Counted from the first letter of the stretch, positions 6,915 through 15,570 are shown. The stretch: DNA of 21,169 nucleotides from Candidatus Ryanbacteria bacterium (GCA_943354465.1 CALRCC010000005.1:1-21169), one strand, 5' to 3'. The notes: generated by a model from the sequence alone, not told the origin. Numbers and translations are program-made.

Positions 6915-7484
6915 ATGAACAACTACTACGGCACCGATGCCATCATACTTGCTTCGCGCGAGCGCGGTGAGGCTGACGCGTATCTTACTTTTTTTACAAA
7001 AGATCTCGGCCGTATCAATGCTGTCGCTTCAGGTGTACGTCTTGCCAAATCAAAATTGCGTGGTCATTTAACATTGTTCTCACGATTACGGCTTATGCTC
7101 GCGCGTGGCAATACCGCGTGGCGCATTATTGATGCGGAGTCCGATTTTATAGTCTCTGATGGAGAGATCATATATCGTAAACGTTGTGCGGATTTTATAT
7201 CGCGCGTTGTAGGTGAAGAAGAGCCAGACATTGATATGTGGAATGTAATGCTCGATCTGAATTGCGTTGGATATTTTTCTGATGAAATGAGGTTTAAGTT
7301 GCGAGTTTTAGAGATAAGCGGTTTTTTGCCGCATGTGTCTGAACAGGGTAGATTTTTCTCTGCGAAAGCTCGCGCATTTATCGCAAAGCGTACAGATGAT
7401 ACGTTATTCGCAGATTTAAATGAGCGTAGAGCATTTGAAGATGCGATCGATGGGATACTGCGGGCAAATCACATGCTATACTAA
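6915..7484 (+). CDS. recO: DNA repair protein RecO, short form
   Basis: 189 residues against roughly 240 in typical RecO. RecO anneals single-stranded DNA and helps load RecA in the RecFOR pathway. The N-terminal OB fold is clear: TDAIILASRERGEADAYLTF, then DLGRINAVASGVR and the SRLRLMLARG strand. The C-terminal helical part is reduced. It keeps FKLRVLEISGFLPH (about 120-133), matching FELRLLELLGYLP, but the CxxC zinc-finger cysteines that normally follow are absent. Its ATG lies 2 bp after the ileS stop with no Shine-Dalgarno site, so it is probably translated from the ileS transcript. Identity is good; loss of zinc binding is seen directly. Confidence 0.85.
   Translation: MNNYYGTDAIILASRERGEADAYLTFFTKDLGRINAVASGVRLAKSKLRGHLTLFSRLRLMLARGNTAWRIIDAESDFIVSDGEIIYRKRCADFISRVVGEEEPDIDMWNVMLDLNCVGYFSDEMRFKLRVLEISGFLPHVSEQGRFFSAKARAFIAKRTDDTLFADLNERRAFEDAIDGILRANHMLY
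7474..7482 (+). promoter_or_regulatory. Extended -10 (TGcTATACT) for the Ig-like protein gene
   Basis: TG, one base, then TATACT (7477-7482), overlapping the last codons of recO. The ATG at 7490 follows 7 bp later, so a transcript starting here would be leaderless or nearly so. No good -35 is present, as is common with extended -10 promoters. Confidence 0.5.
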
Positions 7485-7489
7485 ATATC

Positions 7490-9385
7490 ATGGCTCTCGA
7501 CGATCTTAGAAGAAGGCTTTTTAAAAAGAATGAAATGTTTGAAGACCGTGAACACTCGCGGCATCTTCGTGGTCGTACAACGCCTGTGCCGGTATCATGG
7601 AAAGATGATCCTGTGGTTGTAGAAGACTCTATGCAAAAATTTATGCGTAAACTTTTATGGTGGGGTATCGGCGGCGGACTATCTGTCATTGCTGTGTTTG
7701 GTATAGGATATTTTGTAATTTCTGGAAGATTTTCTGTCCTCGGGGTAGACACGCGTAAAAATATTGATCTCACCGTCGAGACTGCTGATGACGCCATAGC
7801 GGGTAAAAAATTTGTATGGCGTATCGCCTATGAAAACAAAAATGATATAGCTCTTGATAAGGCGGTTCTTGTTTTTCAGTATCCTCCAATGTCGCAACCT
7901 TTAGTCGGCGGTTATATAAAGGGAGGTCTGCGCGCCGAACGTAGAGAACTTGGCGCAATTAATCCGGGTGATAAAAAAGAAGAGTTTTTTTCAGCTATTA
8001 TATTTGGATCGCAAGAAGAGATTTTGAAAGGACAAGTAAAGATTGAATATCGTCCGAGAGATTCTTCCGTGTCTCTAGCTAAAGAAGTGGCATATGAGTC
8101 TTTAGTTAAGGGGTCGTTACTTGGCGTGGAGCTGGTGTTGCCGAAAGAGCTTAAATCTGGCCAGCAGATTGACGCGCAATTGTCTTTAGCATCAAGCGCC
8201 GAGACGCCATTTCGTGGTGTATCAGTTGAGATGGTATATCCAGACGCGTTTGAGTTTATATCATCAAGCATCAAGCCGACAAAGGGCAATACGATCTGGA
8301 CAGTAGGCGACATTGGCAAGGGAGATTCTTTCAAGCTTTCAATCAAGGGAAGGATCAAAGATTCTATAGCGCCACAATCAATAAAAGCAAAGATAGGTGT
8401 GTATGATCGTGCCAAAAATGAATTTGATGTATTTACTTCGTCAGAAAAAACATTTGTCATAGTGCCACCACTGTTGGTGACAAGGCTTCGCATAGATACA
8501 GCTGACGATTTTGGCACTGGGGTGTTGGCCGCTGGCACCATAATCAAAGGCTCCCTCGAATGGAAAAATAATCTTCCTGTTTCAGTATCAAACGCCACTG
8601 TTGATTTGGCGTTTGACGGCGAAGCTTTTGATATAAGGACAATATCAAGCAAGCGAGGCGAGTTTGATTCAGGACGTAATGCATTGCGCTGGGTGCCTGG
8701 GCGCATACAAGAGCTGTTGTTTGTTGATCCTGGAGAATCTGGCGTATTTGATTTTACTGTTACCACAAAGAAAACAATTGGCATACATAATCCAACCATT
8801 ATATTTATATCAACAATGCATACAAACGAATCTCCATCTGGATATGATGGTGTTGATATTTCAGGAGAAGAGAAGGTAACATATAAGCTTGCGACTCGCG
8901 CTACTTTTGCTCAAAAAGGATATTATTATGATTCGCGTGTTACAAACACAGGCCCAATCCCTCCGCGCGTTGGCAAGACGACCACATATCTTATCAATTG
9001 GGCTGTGACGAATGCGACAAACGATCTAGTCAATACATCAGTGCGCGCTACATTGCCGTCGTATGTGCGATGGGTTGGAGCTGTTGACTCGCCGTCTGAT
9101 GCATCTATCACTTTTGATGGGGCGACTCGCGAGATTTTGTGGATGCCAGGAACGATACAGGCAGGCACTGGTTCTTCGCTTCGCACGCGTGAAGTCTCGT
9201 TTCAAATAGCACTTACACCGTCACTTCCGCAGGTTGATGACTATATAGAGTTGGTTTCTGATGCAAAACTTACAGGCACGGACTCGTTTGCTGGCATTAC
9301 CATCGCTCAAGAATCTGACAGTGTCATGACGGATTTGCCCGATGATCCTAAAATACCAAAAGATGGTGGCAAAATCGTTGAATAG
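7490..9385 (+). CDS. Single-pass membrane protein with extracellular Ig-like repeats, function unknown
   Basis: 631 residues. A charged cytoplasmic N-terminus (1-53, rich in Arg, Asp and Glu) is followed by one transmembrane helix at about 54-77 (WWGIGGGLSVIAVFGIGYF). The rest is beta-rich and likely outside the cell. Four segments look like successive Ig-like sandwiches of the DUF11/CARDB kind: about 85-205, 208-325, 328-455 and 470-615. Recurring local patterns support this, such as VEMVYPDAFEFISS, VDLAFDGEAFDI and RATLPSYVRWVG, each followed by a W-containing strand (IWTVGDI, LRWVPGRI, ILWMPGTI). No enzymatic motif, no C-terminal anchor and no cysteine pairs are evident. It has its own putative promoter. 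It may be a surface or envelope protein; its precise role is unknown. Confidence 0.75.
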   Translation: MALDDLRRRLFKKNEMFEDREHSRHLRGRTTPVPVSWKDDPVVVEDSMQKFMRKLLWWGIGGGLSVIAVFGIGYFVISGRFSVLGVDTRKNIDLTVETADDAIAGKKFVWRIAYENKNDIALDKAVLVFQYPPMSQPLVGGYIKGGLRAERRELGAINPGDKKEEFFSAIIFGSQEEILKGQVKIEYRPRDSSVSLAKEVAYESLVKGSLLGVELVLPKELKSGQQIDAQLSLASSAETPFRGVSVEMVYPDAFEFISSSIKPTKGNTIWTVGDIGKGDSFKLSIKGRIKDSIAPQSIKAKIGVYDRAKNEFDVFTSSEKTFVIVPPLLVTRLRIDTADDFGTGVLAAGTIIKGSLEWKNNLPVSVSNATVDLAFDGEAFDIRTISSKRGEFDSGRNALRWVPGRIQELLFVDPGESGVFDFTVTTKKTIGIHNPTIIFISTMHTNESPSGYDGVDISGEEKVTYKLATRATFAQKGYYYDSRVTNTGPIPPRVGKTTTYLINWAVTNATNDLVNTSVRATLPSYVRWVGAVDSPSDASITFDGATREILWMPGTIQAGTGSSLRTREVSFQIALTPSLPQVDDYIELVSDAKLTGTDSFAGITIAQESDSVMTDLPDDPKIPKDGGKIVE

Positions 9386-9387
9386 CA

Positions 9388-9416
9388 TTGGCAGAATGGT
9401 TTACTCGTGTTAGATT
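9388..9416 (+). promoter_or_regulatory. glyS promoter, predicted leaderless
   Basis: TTGGCA (9388-9393), a 17-bp spacer, then TAGATT (9411-9416) preceded by TG (9408-9409) as an extended -10. The ATG at 9422 is 5 bp further on. An upstream in-frame GTG at 9407 falls inside the promoter, which argues that translation starts at 9422. Confidence 0.6.
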
Positions 9417-9421
9417 TTTTT

Positions 9422-10738
9422 ATGACCTCACTCGATACTATTATCTCATTGGCAAAGCGCAGAGGATTCATATTTCCAGGATCTGATATTTATGGTGGGC
9501 TCGCCGGTACTTGGGATTATGGCCCGCTTGGAGTCCTTTTGAAGGAAAATATTAAGCGCGAATGGTGGCGTGCGGCGCGCCAGTTGCCAGAGGGGAAGAC
9601 GTTTTCTCTTGATTCATCGATTATTTCTAGCGCTAAAGTATGGCAATCATCAGGGCATACAGATCATTTCACTGATCCTCTAGTTGAGTGCAAAAAATGC
9701 AAGCGTAGATTCCGCGCTGATCATATCGAGAGTGATAAATGCCAAGAATGCGGAGGAGAGCTTACTGCACCTCGTTCGTTTAATATGATGTTTAAAACTA
9801 GCGTAGGTGCAGTTGAAGATGAATCGTCTACTGCATATTTGCGTCCAGAGACAGCGCAAGGTATTTTTATAAATTTTAAAAATATTATTGATGCGTTTCA
9901 CCCAAAGCTCGCGTTTGGTATCGCACAGATCGGCAAAGCATTTCGCAATGAGATTACGCCACGCAATTTTGTGTTTAGATCGCGTGAATTTGAGCAGATG
10001 GAGCTCGAATATTTTTGCGATCCAAAAGATGCTGACAAATATTTCTCGGATATGAGGGATGCGCGAATGCAGTGGTTTTTGGATCTAGGCATTAAAAAAG
10101 AAAATTTGAGGTTTCATGATTATGCGCCAGACGAGCTCGCTCATTATTCAAAGGCGACTACTGATATCGAATATCGTTTTGGTCTCTCGAAAGACGGGTT
10201 CTCTGAGCTCGAAGGCGTCGCTAATCGCACGGATTTTGATTTAAAAAATCATTTCGTAGGATATCGTTGGGTTGGCGATGATTTTATCAGATCTGAAGAT
10301 GGCTTTATCCCCAATGTTATTGAGCCATCTGTAGGTGTTGATAGGGCGTTGCTTGCGTTTTTAATTGACGCGTATGATGAAGACGAGCTCGCGGGTGACA
10401 AACGCGCAGTGTTACGTCTACATCCAAAACTTGCGCCGATTAAGGTTGCTGTATTTCCGCTTGTTTCAAATAAAGAAAATGTCGTAGCAAAAGCTCGTGA
10501 AGTTTTTGACATGCTGAACTCTGACAGGTCTTCACTTATCACAGCGTGGTGGGACGACATAGGCAATATAGGCAAACGTTATCGCAGGCAAGATGAAATC
10601 GGTACACCATGGTGCGTGACAGTTGATTATCAGACTCTTGAAGATGGTACCGTGACAGTGCGCGATCGTGATACTGCAAAACAAGAGCGCGTAGCAATTT
10701 CAGAAATAGCAGGAAGATTTATAGAAAAATTATCATAA
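9422..10738 (+). CDS. glyS: Glycyl-tRNA synthetase (alpha2 class II type)
   Basis: 438 residues from ATG 9422; the in-frame GTG at 9407 is disfavoured because it overlaps the promoter. The enzyme charges tRNA-Gly. The typical opening is present (SLAKRRGFIFPGSDIYGG, then TWDYGPLG). A four-cysteine zinc module follows (CKKC near 92-95, CQEC near 109-112). Class II motif 2 is in the IGKAFRNEITPRNFVFRSREF region and motif 3 in PSVGVDRALLAFL. The C-terminal anticodon domain begins at about PIKVAVFPLVS. This is the single-chain homodimeric type rather than the alpha2beta2 GlyQ/GlyS type. Confidence 0.96.
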   Translation: MTSLDTIISLAKRRGFIFPGSDIYGGLAGTWDYGPLGVLLKENIKREWWRAARQLPEGKTFSLDSSIISSAKVWQSSGHTDHFTDPLVECKKCKRRFRADHIESDKCQECGGELTAPRSFNMMFKTSVGAVEDESSTAYLRPETAQGIFINFKNIIDAFHPKLAFGIAQIGKAFRNEITPRNFVFRSREFEQMELEYFCDPKDADKYFSDMRDARMQWFLDLGIKKENLRFHDYAPDELAHYSKATTDIEYRFGLSKDGFSELEGVANRTDFDLKNHFVGYRWVGDDFIRSEDGFIPNVIEPSVGVDRALLAFLIDAYDEDELAGDKRAVLRLHPKLAPIKVAVFPLVSNKENVVAKAREVFDMLNSDRSSLITAWWDDIGNIGKRYRRQDEIGTPWCVTVDYQTLEDGTVTVRDRDTAKQERVAISEIAGRFIEKLS

Positions 10739-10778
10739 GTATTTTCATTTCTCGCCCTCTTTCTTTTTGGGTTTTTCA

Positions 10779-10787
10779 TGGTATGAT
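10779..10787 (+). promoter_or_regulatory. Extended -10 (TGgTATGAT) for the M16 peptidase gene
   Basis: TG, one base, TATGAT (10782-10787), then 6 bp to the ATG at 10794. It matches the spacing seen before other transcription units here and predicts a leaderless mRNA. It also forms a small inverted repeat TATGA-TTG-TCATA (10782-10794). The -35 region is poor. Confidence 0.5.
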
Positions 10788-10793
10788 TGTCAT

Positions 10794-12068
10794 ATGAAAT
10801 TTATAGAGAAAAGACTACCCAATGGACTTCGCGCGATTGTCGCCCCGATGGAATCAACGCAGACGATTACTATCTTGGTACTTGTTGGCACTGGTTCAAA
10901 TTATGAGGCGCGCAAAATTAGCGGCCTTTCGCATTTTTTGGAGCACATGTTTTTTAAGGGCACCAAAAAATATCCAAAGCCAGGCGAGCTTGATAGACTG
11001 CTCGATTCTGTAGGTGCCATCCACAATGCTTTCACCACTAGAGAGGAGACTGGATATTGGATCAAGGTAGATGCCAAGCAATTTGATTTGGCATTGATGT
11101 TTGTATCTGATATTTTACAAAATGCTCTTTTGAAAGAAGAGGAGATAAATCGTGAGCGAGGCGTGATCTTGGAAGAAATGAAAATGTATTGGGACGACCC
11201 TCGTCGTTATGTCTGGTCTCTTTTTGAGGAGCTTGTTTACGGTGACAATGCATATGGGTGGGATGTCATCGGTAACGCTGAAAATATTCGTACCATCAAA
11301 CGATCCGATTTTCTTAAATATTGGAAGAGTCAATATGTCGCGCGCAATACAGTTGTGACAGTAGCCGGGAACATATCTGAAGAAGACACTCTACGCAAGA
11401 TTGAAAAAGCGTTTGGCAAGTTGCGTGACGGTGCGCCTGCAAAAGAGGCGACATTTAAAAGCCCAGCACCAGGCCCGCGCATGCGTCTATTCGAAAAAAA
11501 TACTGATCAATCACATATCGTTGTTGGCGCACTCGGATATCCACTTGAGAACAAGGATCGTGCCGCAGCTGACGTACTCTCTACTATTCTTGGTGGTTAT
11601 ATGAGCTCGCGCTTGTGGGCGGATATAAGGGGTAGGCATGGACTTGCTTATGCTATCCGCGCTGGTCATGATGCATATCGTCATACTGGTTATTTTGGAG
11701 CATATGCTGGCGTACCTCATGAGCGAAGCGTCGAGGTCGTTGAGCGTATCGTCGGTCATTTGGATAAAATAAAGAAGACTGGCGCAACAGCCGAAGAGCT
11801 CAAGCGAGCCAAAGATAATATCAAGGGGCACCTCGCCATTTCGCTTGAATCGACCGATGAGGTCGCGTCATTTTTGGGCACGCAAGAGATTTTGCTTGGC
11901 AAAATAAAAAAGCCAGACGAGCTTATCAAAAAAATTGATGCCGTCACTCGTGAAGATATTGCTAGAGTCGCGCGCGTTCTTTTCCGCAAAGACAGGATAT
12001 ATCTTTCTATGATTGGCCCAAAGCTTGAGAAAGATCCGTACGAGAAAATTTTAGCAAAAGTATCGTGA
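10794..12068 (+). CDS. M16 family zinc metallopeptidase (processing-peptidase-like)
   Basis: 424 residues from ATG 10794. An in-frame TTG at 10767 lies upstream of the -10 box and is rejected. The inverted zinc motif HFLEH is at 47-51 and the third ligand Glu127, 76 residues on, is in ERGVILEEM. The first half is an M16 catalytic domain. The second half (from about 195) is the structurally related M16C partner domain, with SRLWADIRGRHGLAYAI matching the family's R..GLAY motif. The size equals that of the M16B group (mitochondrial-processing-peptidase-like, PqqL or YmxG-like). There is no signal peptide, so it is probably cytoplasmic and degrades peptides. The next gene starts inside its stop (GTGA overlap), suggesting co-translation with the permease. 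Confidence 0.93.
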   Translation: MKFIEKRLPNGLRAIVAPMESTQTITILVLVGTGSNYEARKISGLSHFLEHMFFKGTKKYPKPGELDRLLDSVGAIHNAFTTREETGYWIKVDAKQFDLALMFVSDILQNALLKEEEINRERGVILEEMKMYWDDPRRYVWSLFEELVYGDNAYGWDVIGNAENIRTIKRSDFLKYWKSQYVARNTVVTVAGNISEEDTLRKIEKAFGKLRDGAPAKEATFKSPAPGPRMRLFEKNTDQSHIVVGALGYPLENKDRAAADVLSTILGGYMSSRLWADIRGRHGLAYAIRAGHDAYRHTGYFGAYAGVPHERSVEVVERIVGHLDKIKKTGATAEELKRAKDNIKGHLAISLESTDEVASFLGTQEILLGKIKKPDELIKKIDAVTREDIARVARVLFRKDRIYLSMIGPKLEKDPYEKILAKVS

Positions 12069-13099
12069 GTCGTAATCCGCGCACAACCATAAATGTATCG
12101 ACGAGTACACTTATTCGTGTAGCGCTCGTAGCGCTCGGCGTTGTATTTTTGTGGTTCATCCGCGATATTTTGATGATTATTGTAGTGGCTATTGTCATAG
12201 CATCTGCAGTAGAGCCGTTAGTGCAGTGGTTTATAAGATGGCGTATACCGCGCGTGCTTTCTGCGCTTATTATATATCTTTCGGGTATGGCTTTTGTCGT
12301 TGGCATATTTTATCTTTTAGTTCCTCCGTTAGCTGGAGATTTTCAGCTATTTTTCTCGCGCCTTCCTTCGCTCATTGAGACCGCGCTCATTAGTCTTCAG
12401 CAAAAGGTTCCTTTTTTTTCTTTTGATTTTATTATTGACGCGATTAGGGCTTCCGCTATTAATGCTGATCAGTATGTACACACCGCGGTTGGAGGTTTCT
12501 TTAGTTTCTCGTCAGTCTTTTTCTCAAGCATATTTTCATTTGGGTTTATAGTTATTGTATCGTTTTACTTGGCCGCGCAAGAAGATGGTGTCGCTGATGT
12601 TTTGCGTATAGTCATGCCAAAAGAACATGAAGAATATGCATTAAGCCTGTGGTCGCGTTCACAGCGCAAGATTGGCCGATGGCTTCAGGGGCAGTTGCTT
12701 TTGGGCGTATTGGTTGGCGTGCTTGTTTTTATAATGCTTACGATACTGCGAGTTGAGCATGCATTTTTGTTTGCGATACTCTCAGCAGTTTTTGAGATTA
12801 TTCCGTACTTTGGCCCTGTGATGGCGGCCATTCCAGCCATCGCCGTTACAGCTATCAAAGATCCGCTATTGGGTCTTATGGTCGCTGGTATTTATTTTTT
12901 GGTACAGCAGATGGAGAATCATCTTATTTACCCGCAGGTAGTGCGTAAGACAGTAGGCGTTCATCCGCTGTTGGCAATAATAGCTTTGCTTGTTGGCGGT
13001 ACTATTGCTGGAGCCATGGGCATTATTATAGCGATTCCTCTCGCAGTGGTTCTTGTTGAGTATTTCAATGATGTCGCCGAACATAAAAAGACCGTCTAG
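12065..13099 (+). CDS. AI-2E family (PerM/TqsA-like) membrane protein
   Basis: 344 residues, start GTG 12065 overlapping the peptidase stop by 4 bp. It has about eight hydrophobic segments: two close together near 15-50, one near 65-88, then a soluble amphipathic stretch, one near 143-170, and a C-terminal set from about 205 to 335. The C-terminal block with FEIIPYFGPVMAAIPA, then YFLVQQMENHLIYPQVV and VHPLLAIIALLVGG, is the conserved AI-2E signature. Members move varied small solutes or ions, and the name does not imply AI-2 export. The coupling with the M16 peptidase suggests a shared operon but not a shared role. Confidence 0.93.
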   Translation: MSRNPRTTINVSTSTLIRVALVALGVVFLWFIRDILMIIVVAIVIASAVEPLVQWFIRWRIPRVLSALIIYLSGMAFVVGIFYLLVPPLAGDFQLFFSRLPSLIETALISLQQKVPFFSFDFIIDAIRASAINADQYVHTAVGGFFSFSSVFFSSIFSFGFIVIVSFYLAAQEDGVADVLRIVMPKEHEEYALSLWSRSQRKIGRWLQGQLLLGVLVGVLVFIMLTILRVEHAFLFAILSAVFEIIPYFGPVMAAIPAIAVTAIKDPLLGLMVAGIYFLVQQMENHLIYPQVVRKTVGVHPLLAIIALLVGGTIAGAMGIIIAIPLAVVLVEYFNDVAEHKKTV

Positions 13100-13100
13100 C

Positions 13101-13106
13101 CATAAT
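13101..13106 (+). promoter_or_regulatory. Possible -10 (CATAAT) for metG
   Basis: CATAAT lies 7 bp before the metG ATG at 13114, just after the permease stop. The distance is the same as for the other predicted leaderless genes. No -35 or TG extension is seen, so the call is weak; metG may instead be read through from the upstream operon across the 14-bp gap. Confidence 0.35.
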
Positions 13107-13113
13107 TGATAGT

Positions 13114-14667
13114 ATGAATAAAAAGTTTTATGTCACAACGCCTATTTTTTATGTAAACGCTGCCCCGCATCTTGGGCACGCGTACGCTGACGTAATCGCA
13201 GACACGCTTGCTCGGTGGCATCGTGGCATTGGAGAACGAACTTTTTTTCTTTCTGGTACCGATGAGCACGGAGCAAAGATTGTCCGTGCCGCTCAAAAAG
13301 CCGGAATGCCTATTAGCGATTTTGTGGAGGAGCGTCGTGACGAGTTTAAACAATTGCTCATAGCACTCGGCGCGCTAAATGATGATTTTATTTATACGAG
13401 TGATAGTGAGCGTCATTGGCCAGGCGCCGCGGCATTATGGAAAAAGCTTGTAGACGCTGGCGATTTATATAAGGCGACGTACAAAGGTCTTTACTGTGTA
13501 GGGCATGAGGCATTTGTCACGGAAAAAGATTTGGCAGATGGCAAGTGCGCCGATCACAACCAAGCTCCAGAAGAGATCGCTGAAGAAAATTATTTTTTTC
13601 GTCTTTCAAAATATAGAGATCGTATTAAGAGCGCGATTATATCAGGCGAGATGTCTATCCAGCCAGCAAGTCGTAAAAAAGAAATACTCGCATTTTTAGA
13701 AGAGGGCGTGGAAGATATTAGCTTCTCTAGGCCTTCAAAAGATATCTCGTGGGGTATCCAGGTGCCCGATGATCATGAACACACGATGTATGTGTGGGCC
13801 GATGCACTGACTAATTATATTAGTGTCTTGGGATATGGGCGTAGCGATGACGCAAATTTTAAAACGTTTTGGCCGGCCGACGCTCACATTATAGGAAAAG
13901 ATATATTGCGCTTTCATGCTGTCATTTGGCCTGGCATGTTGCTTTCCGCAGGATTGCCTTTGCCAAAAATGCTTTTGGTTACTGGCATGATTCGTTCTGG
14001 AGGACAGAAGATGAGTAAGACGATTGGCAATGTCGTTGATCCGTTTGAGTGTATAAATGAATATGGAAAAGATGCGTTTCGTTATTTCTTATTGCGAGAA
14101 ATACCATTTGGCGAAGACGGTGATTTTACCAGTGAGCGGTTCCATGATGTTTACGAGGGTAATCTCGCTCACGGTATGGGCAACTTAGTCTCGCGTACAT
14201 CGGCTATGATTATTAAATATTTTGATGGTCAAATCACTAAGCCAAAAGTAGAATCATTGGCAGGAGTACCAACGCGTCGTGGAGGTGACGGCGAAGTATC
14301 TCTCGATCATTATTTTGATAACAATATTGCAAAAGAGTTCTCTCGCGCGATGTCAGAATATCGCATAACAGACGCAATCACTCTGCTCTCAAGTTTTTTT
14401 TCGCTTCTAGATGGTTATATACAAGACTATGAGCCATATCGTTTGATTAAGACGGACCCTGACAAGACAAAGACAGTACTATGGAATGTCGCTATACATA
14501 TTATTCGCGCGTCTCGGCTTCTTGAGTCATTTATGCCAGACACCGCCACAAAGATGATGAGAGTGTTTGGAGCAAATATAAAGATGGCAGAAAATATTGA
14601 TGTCATAAAAATAGAACCGTGTGGCTCAATATTCCCATCAAAGTCAGATGAATCTAAAGCTGATTGA
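13114..14667 (+). CDS. metG: Methionyl-tRNA synthetase
   Basis: 517 residues. It charges initiator and elongator tRNA-Met. HLGH at 19-22 is the HIGH motif and KMSKT at 299-303 the KMSKS motif. TPIFYVNAAPHLGHAYAD and FLSGTDEHGAKI are characteristic MetRS blocks. The zinc knuckle is of the single-knuckle type (YCVGCE...DGKCPDH in most relatives), but here reads C128, H131, C145 and H148, with His replacing the second Cys. The C-terminal anticodon helix bundle is present; there is no appended tRNA-binding (Trbp111-like) domain, in keeping with the short form. The tatD start lies inside its last codons. Confidence 0.96.
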   Translation: MNKKFYVTTPIFYVNAAPHLGHAYADVIADTLARWHRGIGERTFFLSGTDEHGAKIVRAAQKAGMPISDFVEERRDEFKQLLIALGALNDDFIYTSDSERHWPGAAALWKKLVDAGDLYKATYKGLYCVGHEAFVTEKDLADGKCADHNQAPEEIAEENYFFRLSKYRDRIKSAIISGEMSIQPASRKKEILAFLEEGVEDISFSRPSKDISWGIQVPDDHEHTMYVWADALTNYISVLGYGRSDDANFKTFWPADAHIIGKDILRFHAVIWPGMLLSAGLPLPKMLLVTGMIRSGGQKMSKTIGNVVDPFECINEYGKDAFRYFLLREIPFGEDGDFTSERFHDVYEGNLAHGMGNLVSRTSAMIIKYFDGQITKPKVESLAGVPTRRGGDGEVSLDHYFDNNIAKEFSRAMSEYRITDAITLLSSFFSLLDGYIQDYEPYRLIKTDPDKTKTVLWNVAIHIIRASRLLESFMPDTATKMMRVFGANIKMAENIDVIKIEPCGSIFPSKSDESKAD

Positions 14668-15487
14668 TATTCATGCGCATGTAAATTTCAACGCTTTCCG
14701 TGATGACGGAGACGCAGTGGTGAGTCGTGCGCTTGCAGACGGCATTGGTATGATTTTAGTAGGCTCGCAATATGATACATCACTACGCGCCGTCGAATAC
14801 GCAGAGCGGTATGCAGGCGGAGTATGGTCGGCGGTAGGTCTGCATCCTATACATGTAGGCGGTGAGATCTATGTAGACGCCAAAGAGATTTCGGCATTAG
14901 GCGTACCAGGGTTTAGCTCGCGTCCCGAAGAGTTTGACTATGCAAAATATAAAAAACTTGCCACGCATCCAAAAACAGTGGCGATTGGAGAATGCGGTCT
15001 AGATTATTTTCGTTCTGGTGGCACAGAGGCAGAAAAAGAAAAACAATTTGAAGTGTTGCGCCTTCACATTCGTTTGGCGCGCGATGTGAAAAAACCTCTG
15101 ATTATTCATTGCAGAAATGCTTATGATGATTTGCATAAGATTCTTATAGAAGAGGGAGCGGGTGAGGTTGGTGGCACTATACATTTTTTTGCCGGAACTT
15201 GGGCGGACGCACAAAAGTTTTTAGATATTGGTTTTGGCATTTCGTTTACAGGAGTTATAACATTCGCGCGCGATTATGATGAATCAATTATCAAAGCTCC
15301 ACTTGATAAAATTATGGTTGAGACAGACGCGCCGTATGTCGCTCCAGCACCGTATAGAGGCAAGCGTAACGAGCCTGCATATGTGATTGAAGTTGCCAAA
15401 AAAATAGCAGAACTTCGTGGCATCTCGTATGAAGAAGTAGCGTCGGCGACGACTAGTAATGCTACGCGAATTTTTCACCTTACATAA
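14648..15487 (+). CDS. tatD: TatD-family metal-dependent hydrolase (putative DNase)
   Basis: 279 residues from ATG 14648, overlapping the end of metG by 20 bp in another frame. A longer frame from 14621 would overlap further and is less likely, because the protein should start just before the first metal motif. Metal ligands are complete: HAH (His9, His11), GECGLDY (Glu115), IIHCR (His154), HFFAG (His179) and ETDAPY (Asp227). About 35 residues are inserted after the GLHPIH block, rich in acidic and aromatic residues. Family members act as 3'-5' exonucleases on DNA or RNA, or as tRNA-related hydrolases. The metG-tatD order is a common pairing in bacteria and fits translational coupling. Confidence 0.93.
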   Translation: MNLKLIDIHAHVNFNAFRDDGDAVVSRALADGIGMILVGSQYDTSLRAVEYAERYAGGVWSAVGLHPIHVGGEIYVDAKEISALGVPGFSSRPEEFDYAKYKKLATHPKTVAIGECGLDYFRSGGTEAEKEKQFEVLRLHIRLARDVKKPLIIHCRNAYDDLHKILIEEGAGEVGGTIHFFAGTWADAQKFLDIGFGISFTGVITFARDYDESIIKAPLDKIMVETDAPYVAPAPYRGKRNEPAYVIEVAKKIAELRGISYEEVASATTSNATRIFHLT

Positions 15488-15514
15488 ATATTTCATGCTA
15501 GCGCATGCGTCAAG

Positions 15515-15543
15515 TCAAATATCCCATATTTGATATTTTCTTT
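15515..15543 (+). terminator. Possible AT-rich terminator after tatD
   Basis: TCAAATAT (15515-15522), loop CCC, ATATTTGA (15526-15533), followed by TATTTTCTTT. The stem is perfect but only 8 bp and AT-rich, so it would be a weak terminator. The upstream CATGC-TAGC-GCATG (15494-15507) forms another short hairpin. The whole 93-bp gap between tatD and leuS contains these hairpins plus the leuS promoter, and no gene. Confidence 0.4.
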
Positions 15544-15570
15544 GCTCTGATTTGATTTTTAGCGTACGAT
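15542..15570 (+). promoter_or_regulatory. leuS promoter, short leader
   Basis: TTGCTC (15542-15547), 17-bp spacer, TACGAT (15565-15570). The ATG at 15581 is 10 bp after the -10, so the transcript would have a leader of only a few bases. No Shine-Dalgarno site lies between. Confidence 0.45.

Noticed and set aside
7912..8799. Long minus-strand open frame (about 295 codons) opposite the Ig-like protein gene
   Set aside because: It is antisense to a well-supported coding frame, rich in Ser and Pro without domain patterns, and is a typical by-product of codon bias in the real gene.
10767..10793. TTG start for the M16 peptidase
   Set aside because: The extended -10 box lies between this TTG and ATG 10794, so a transcript from that promoter would not include it.
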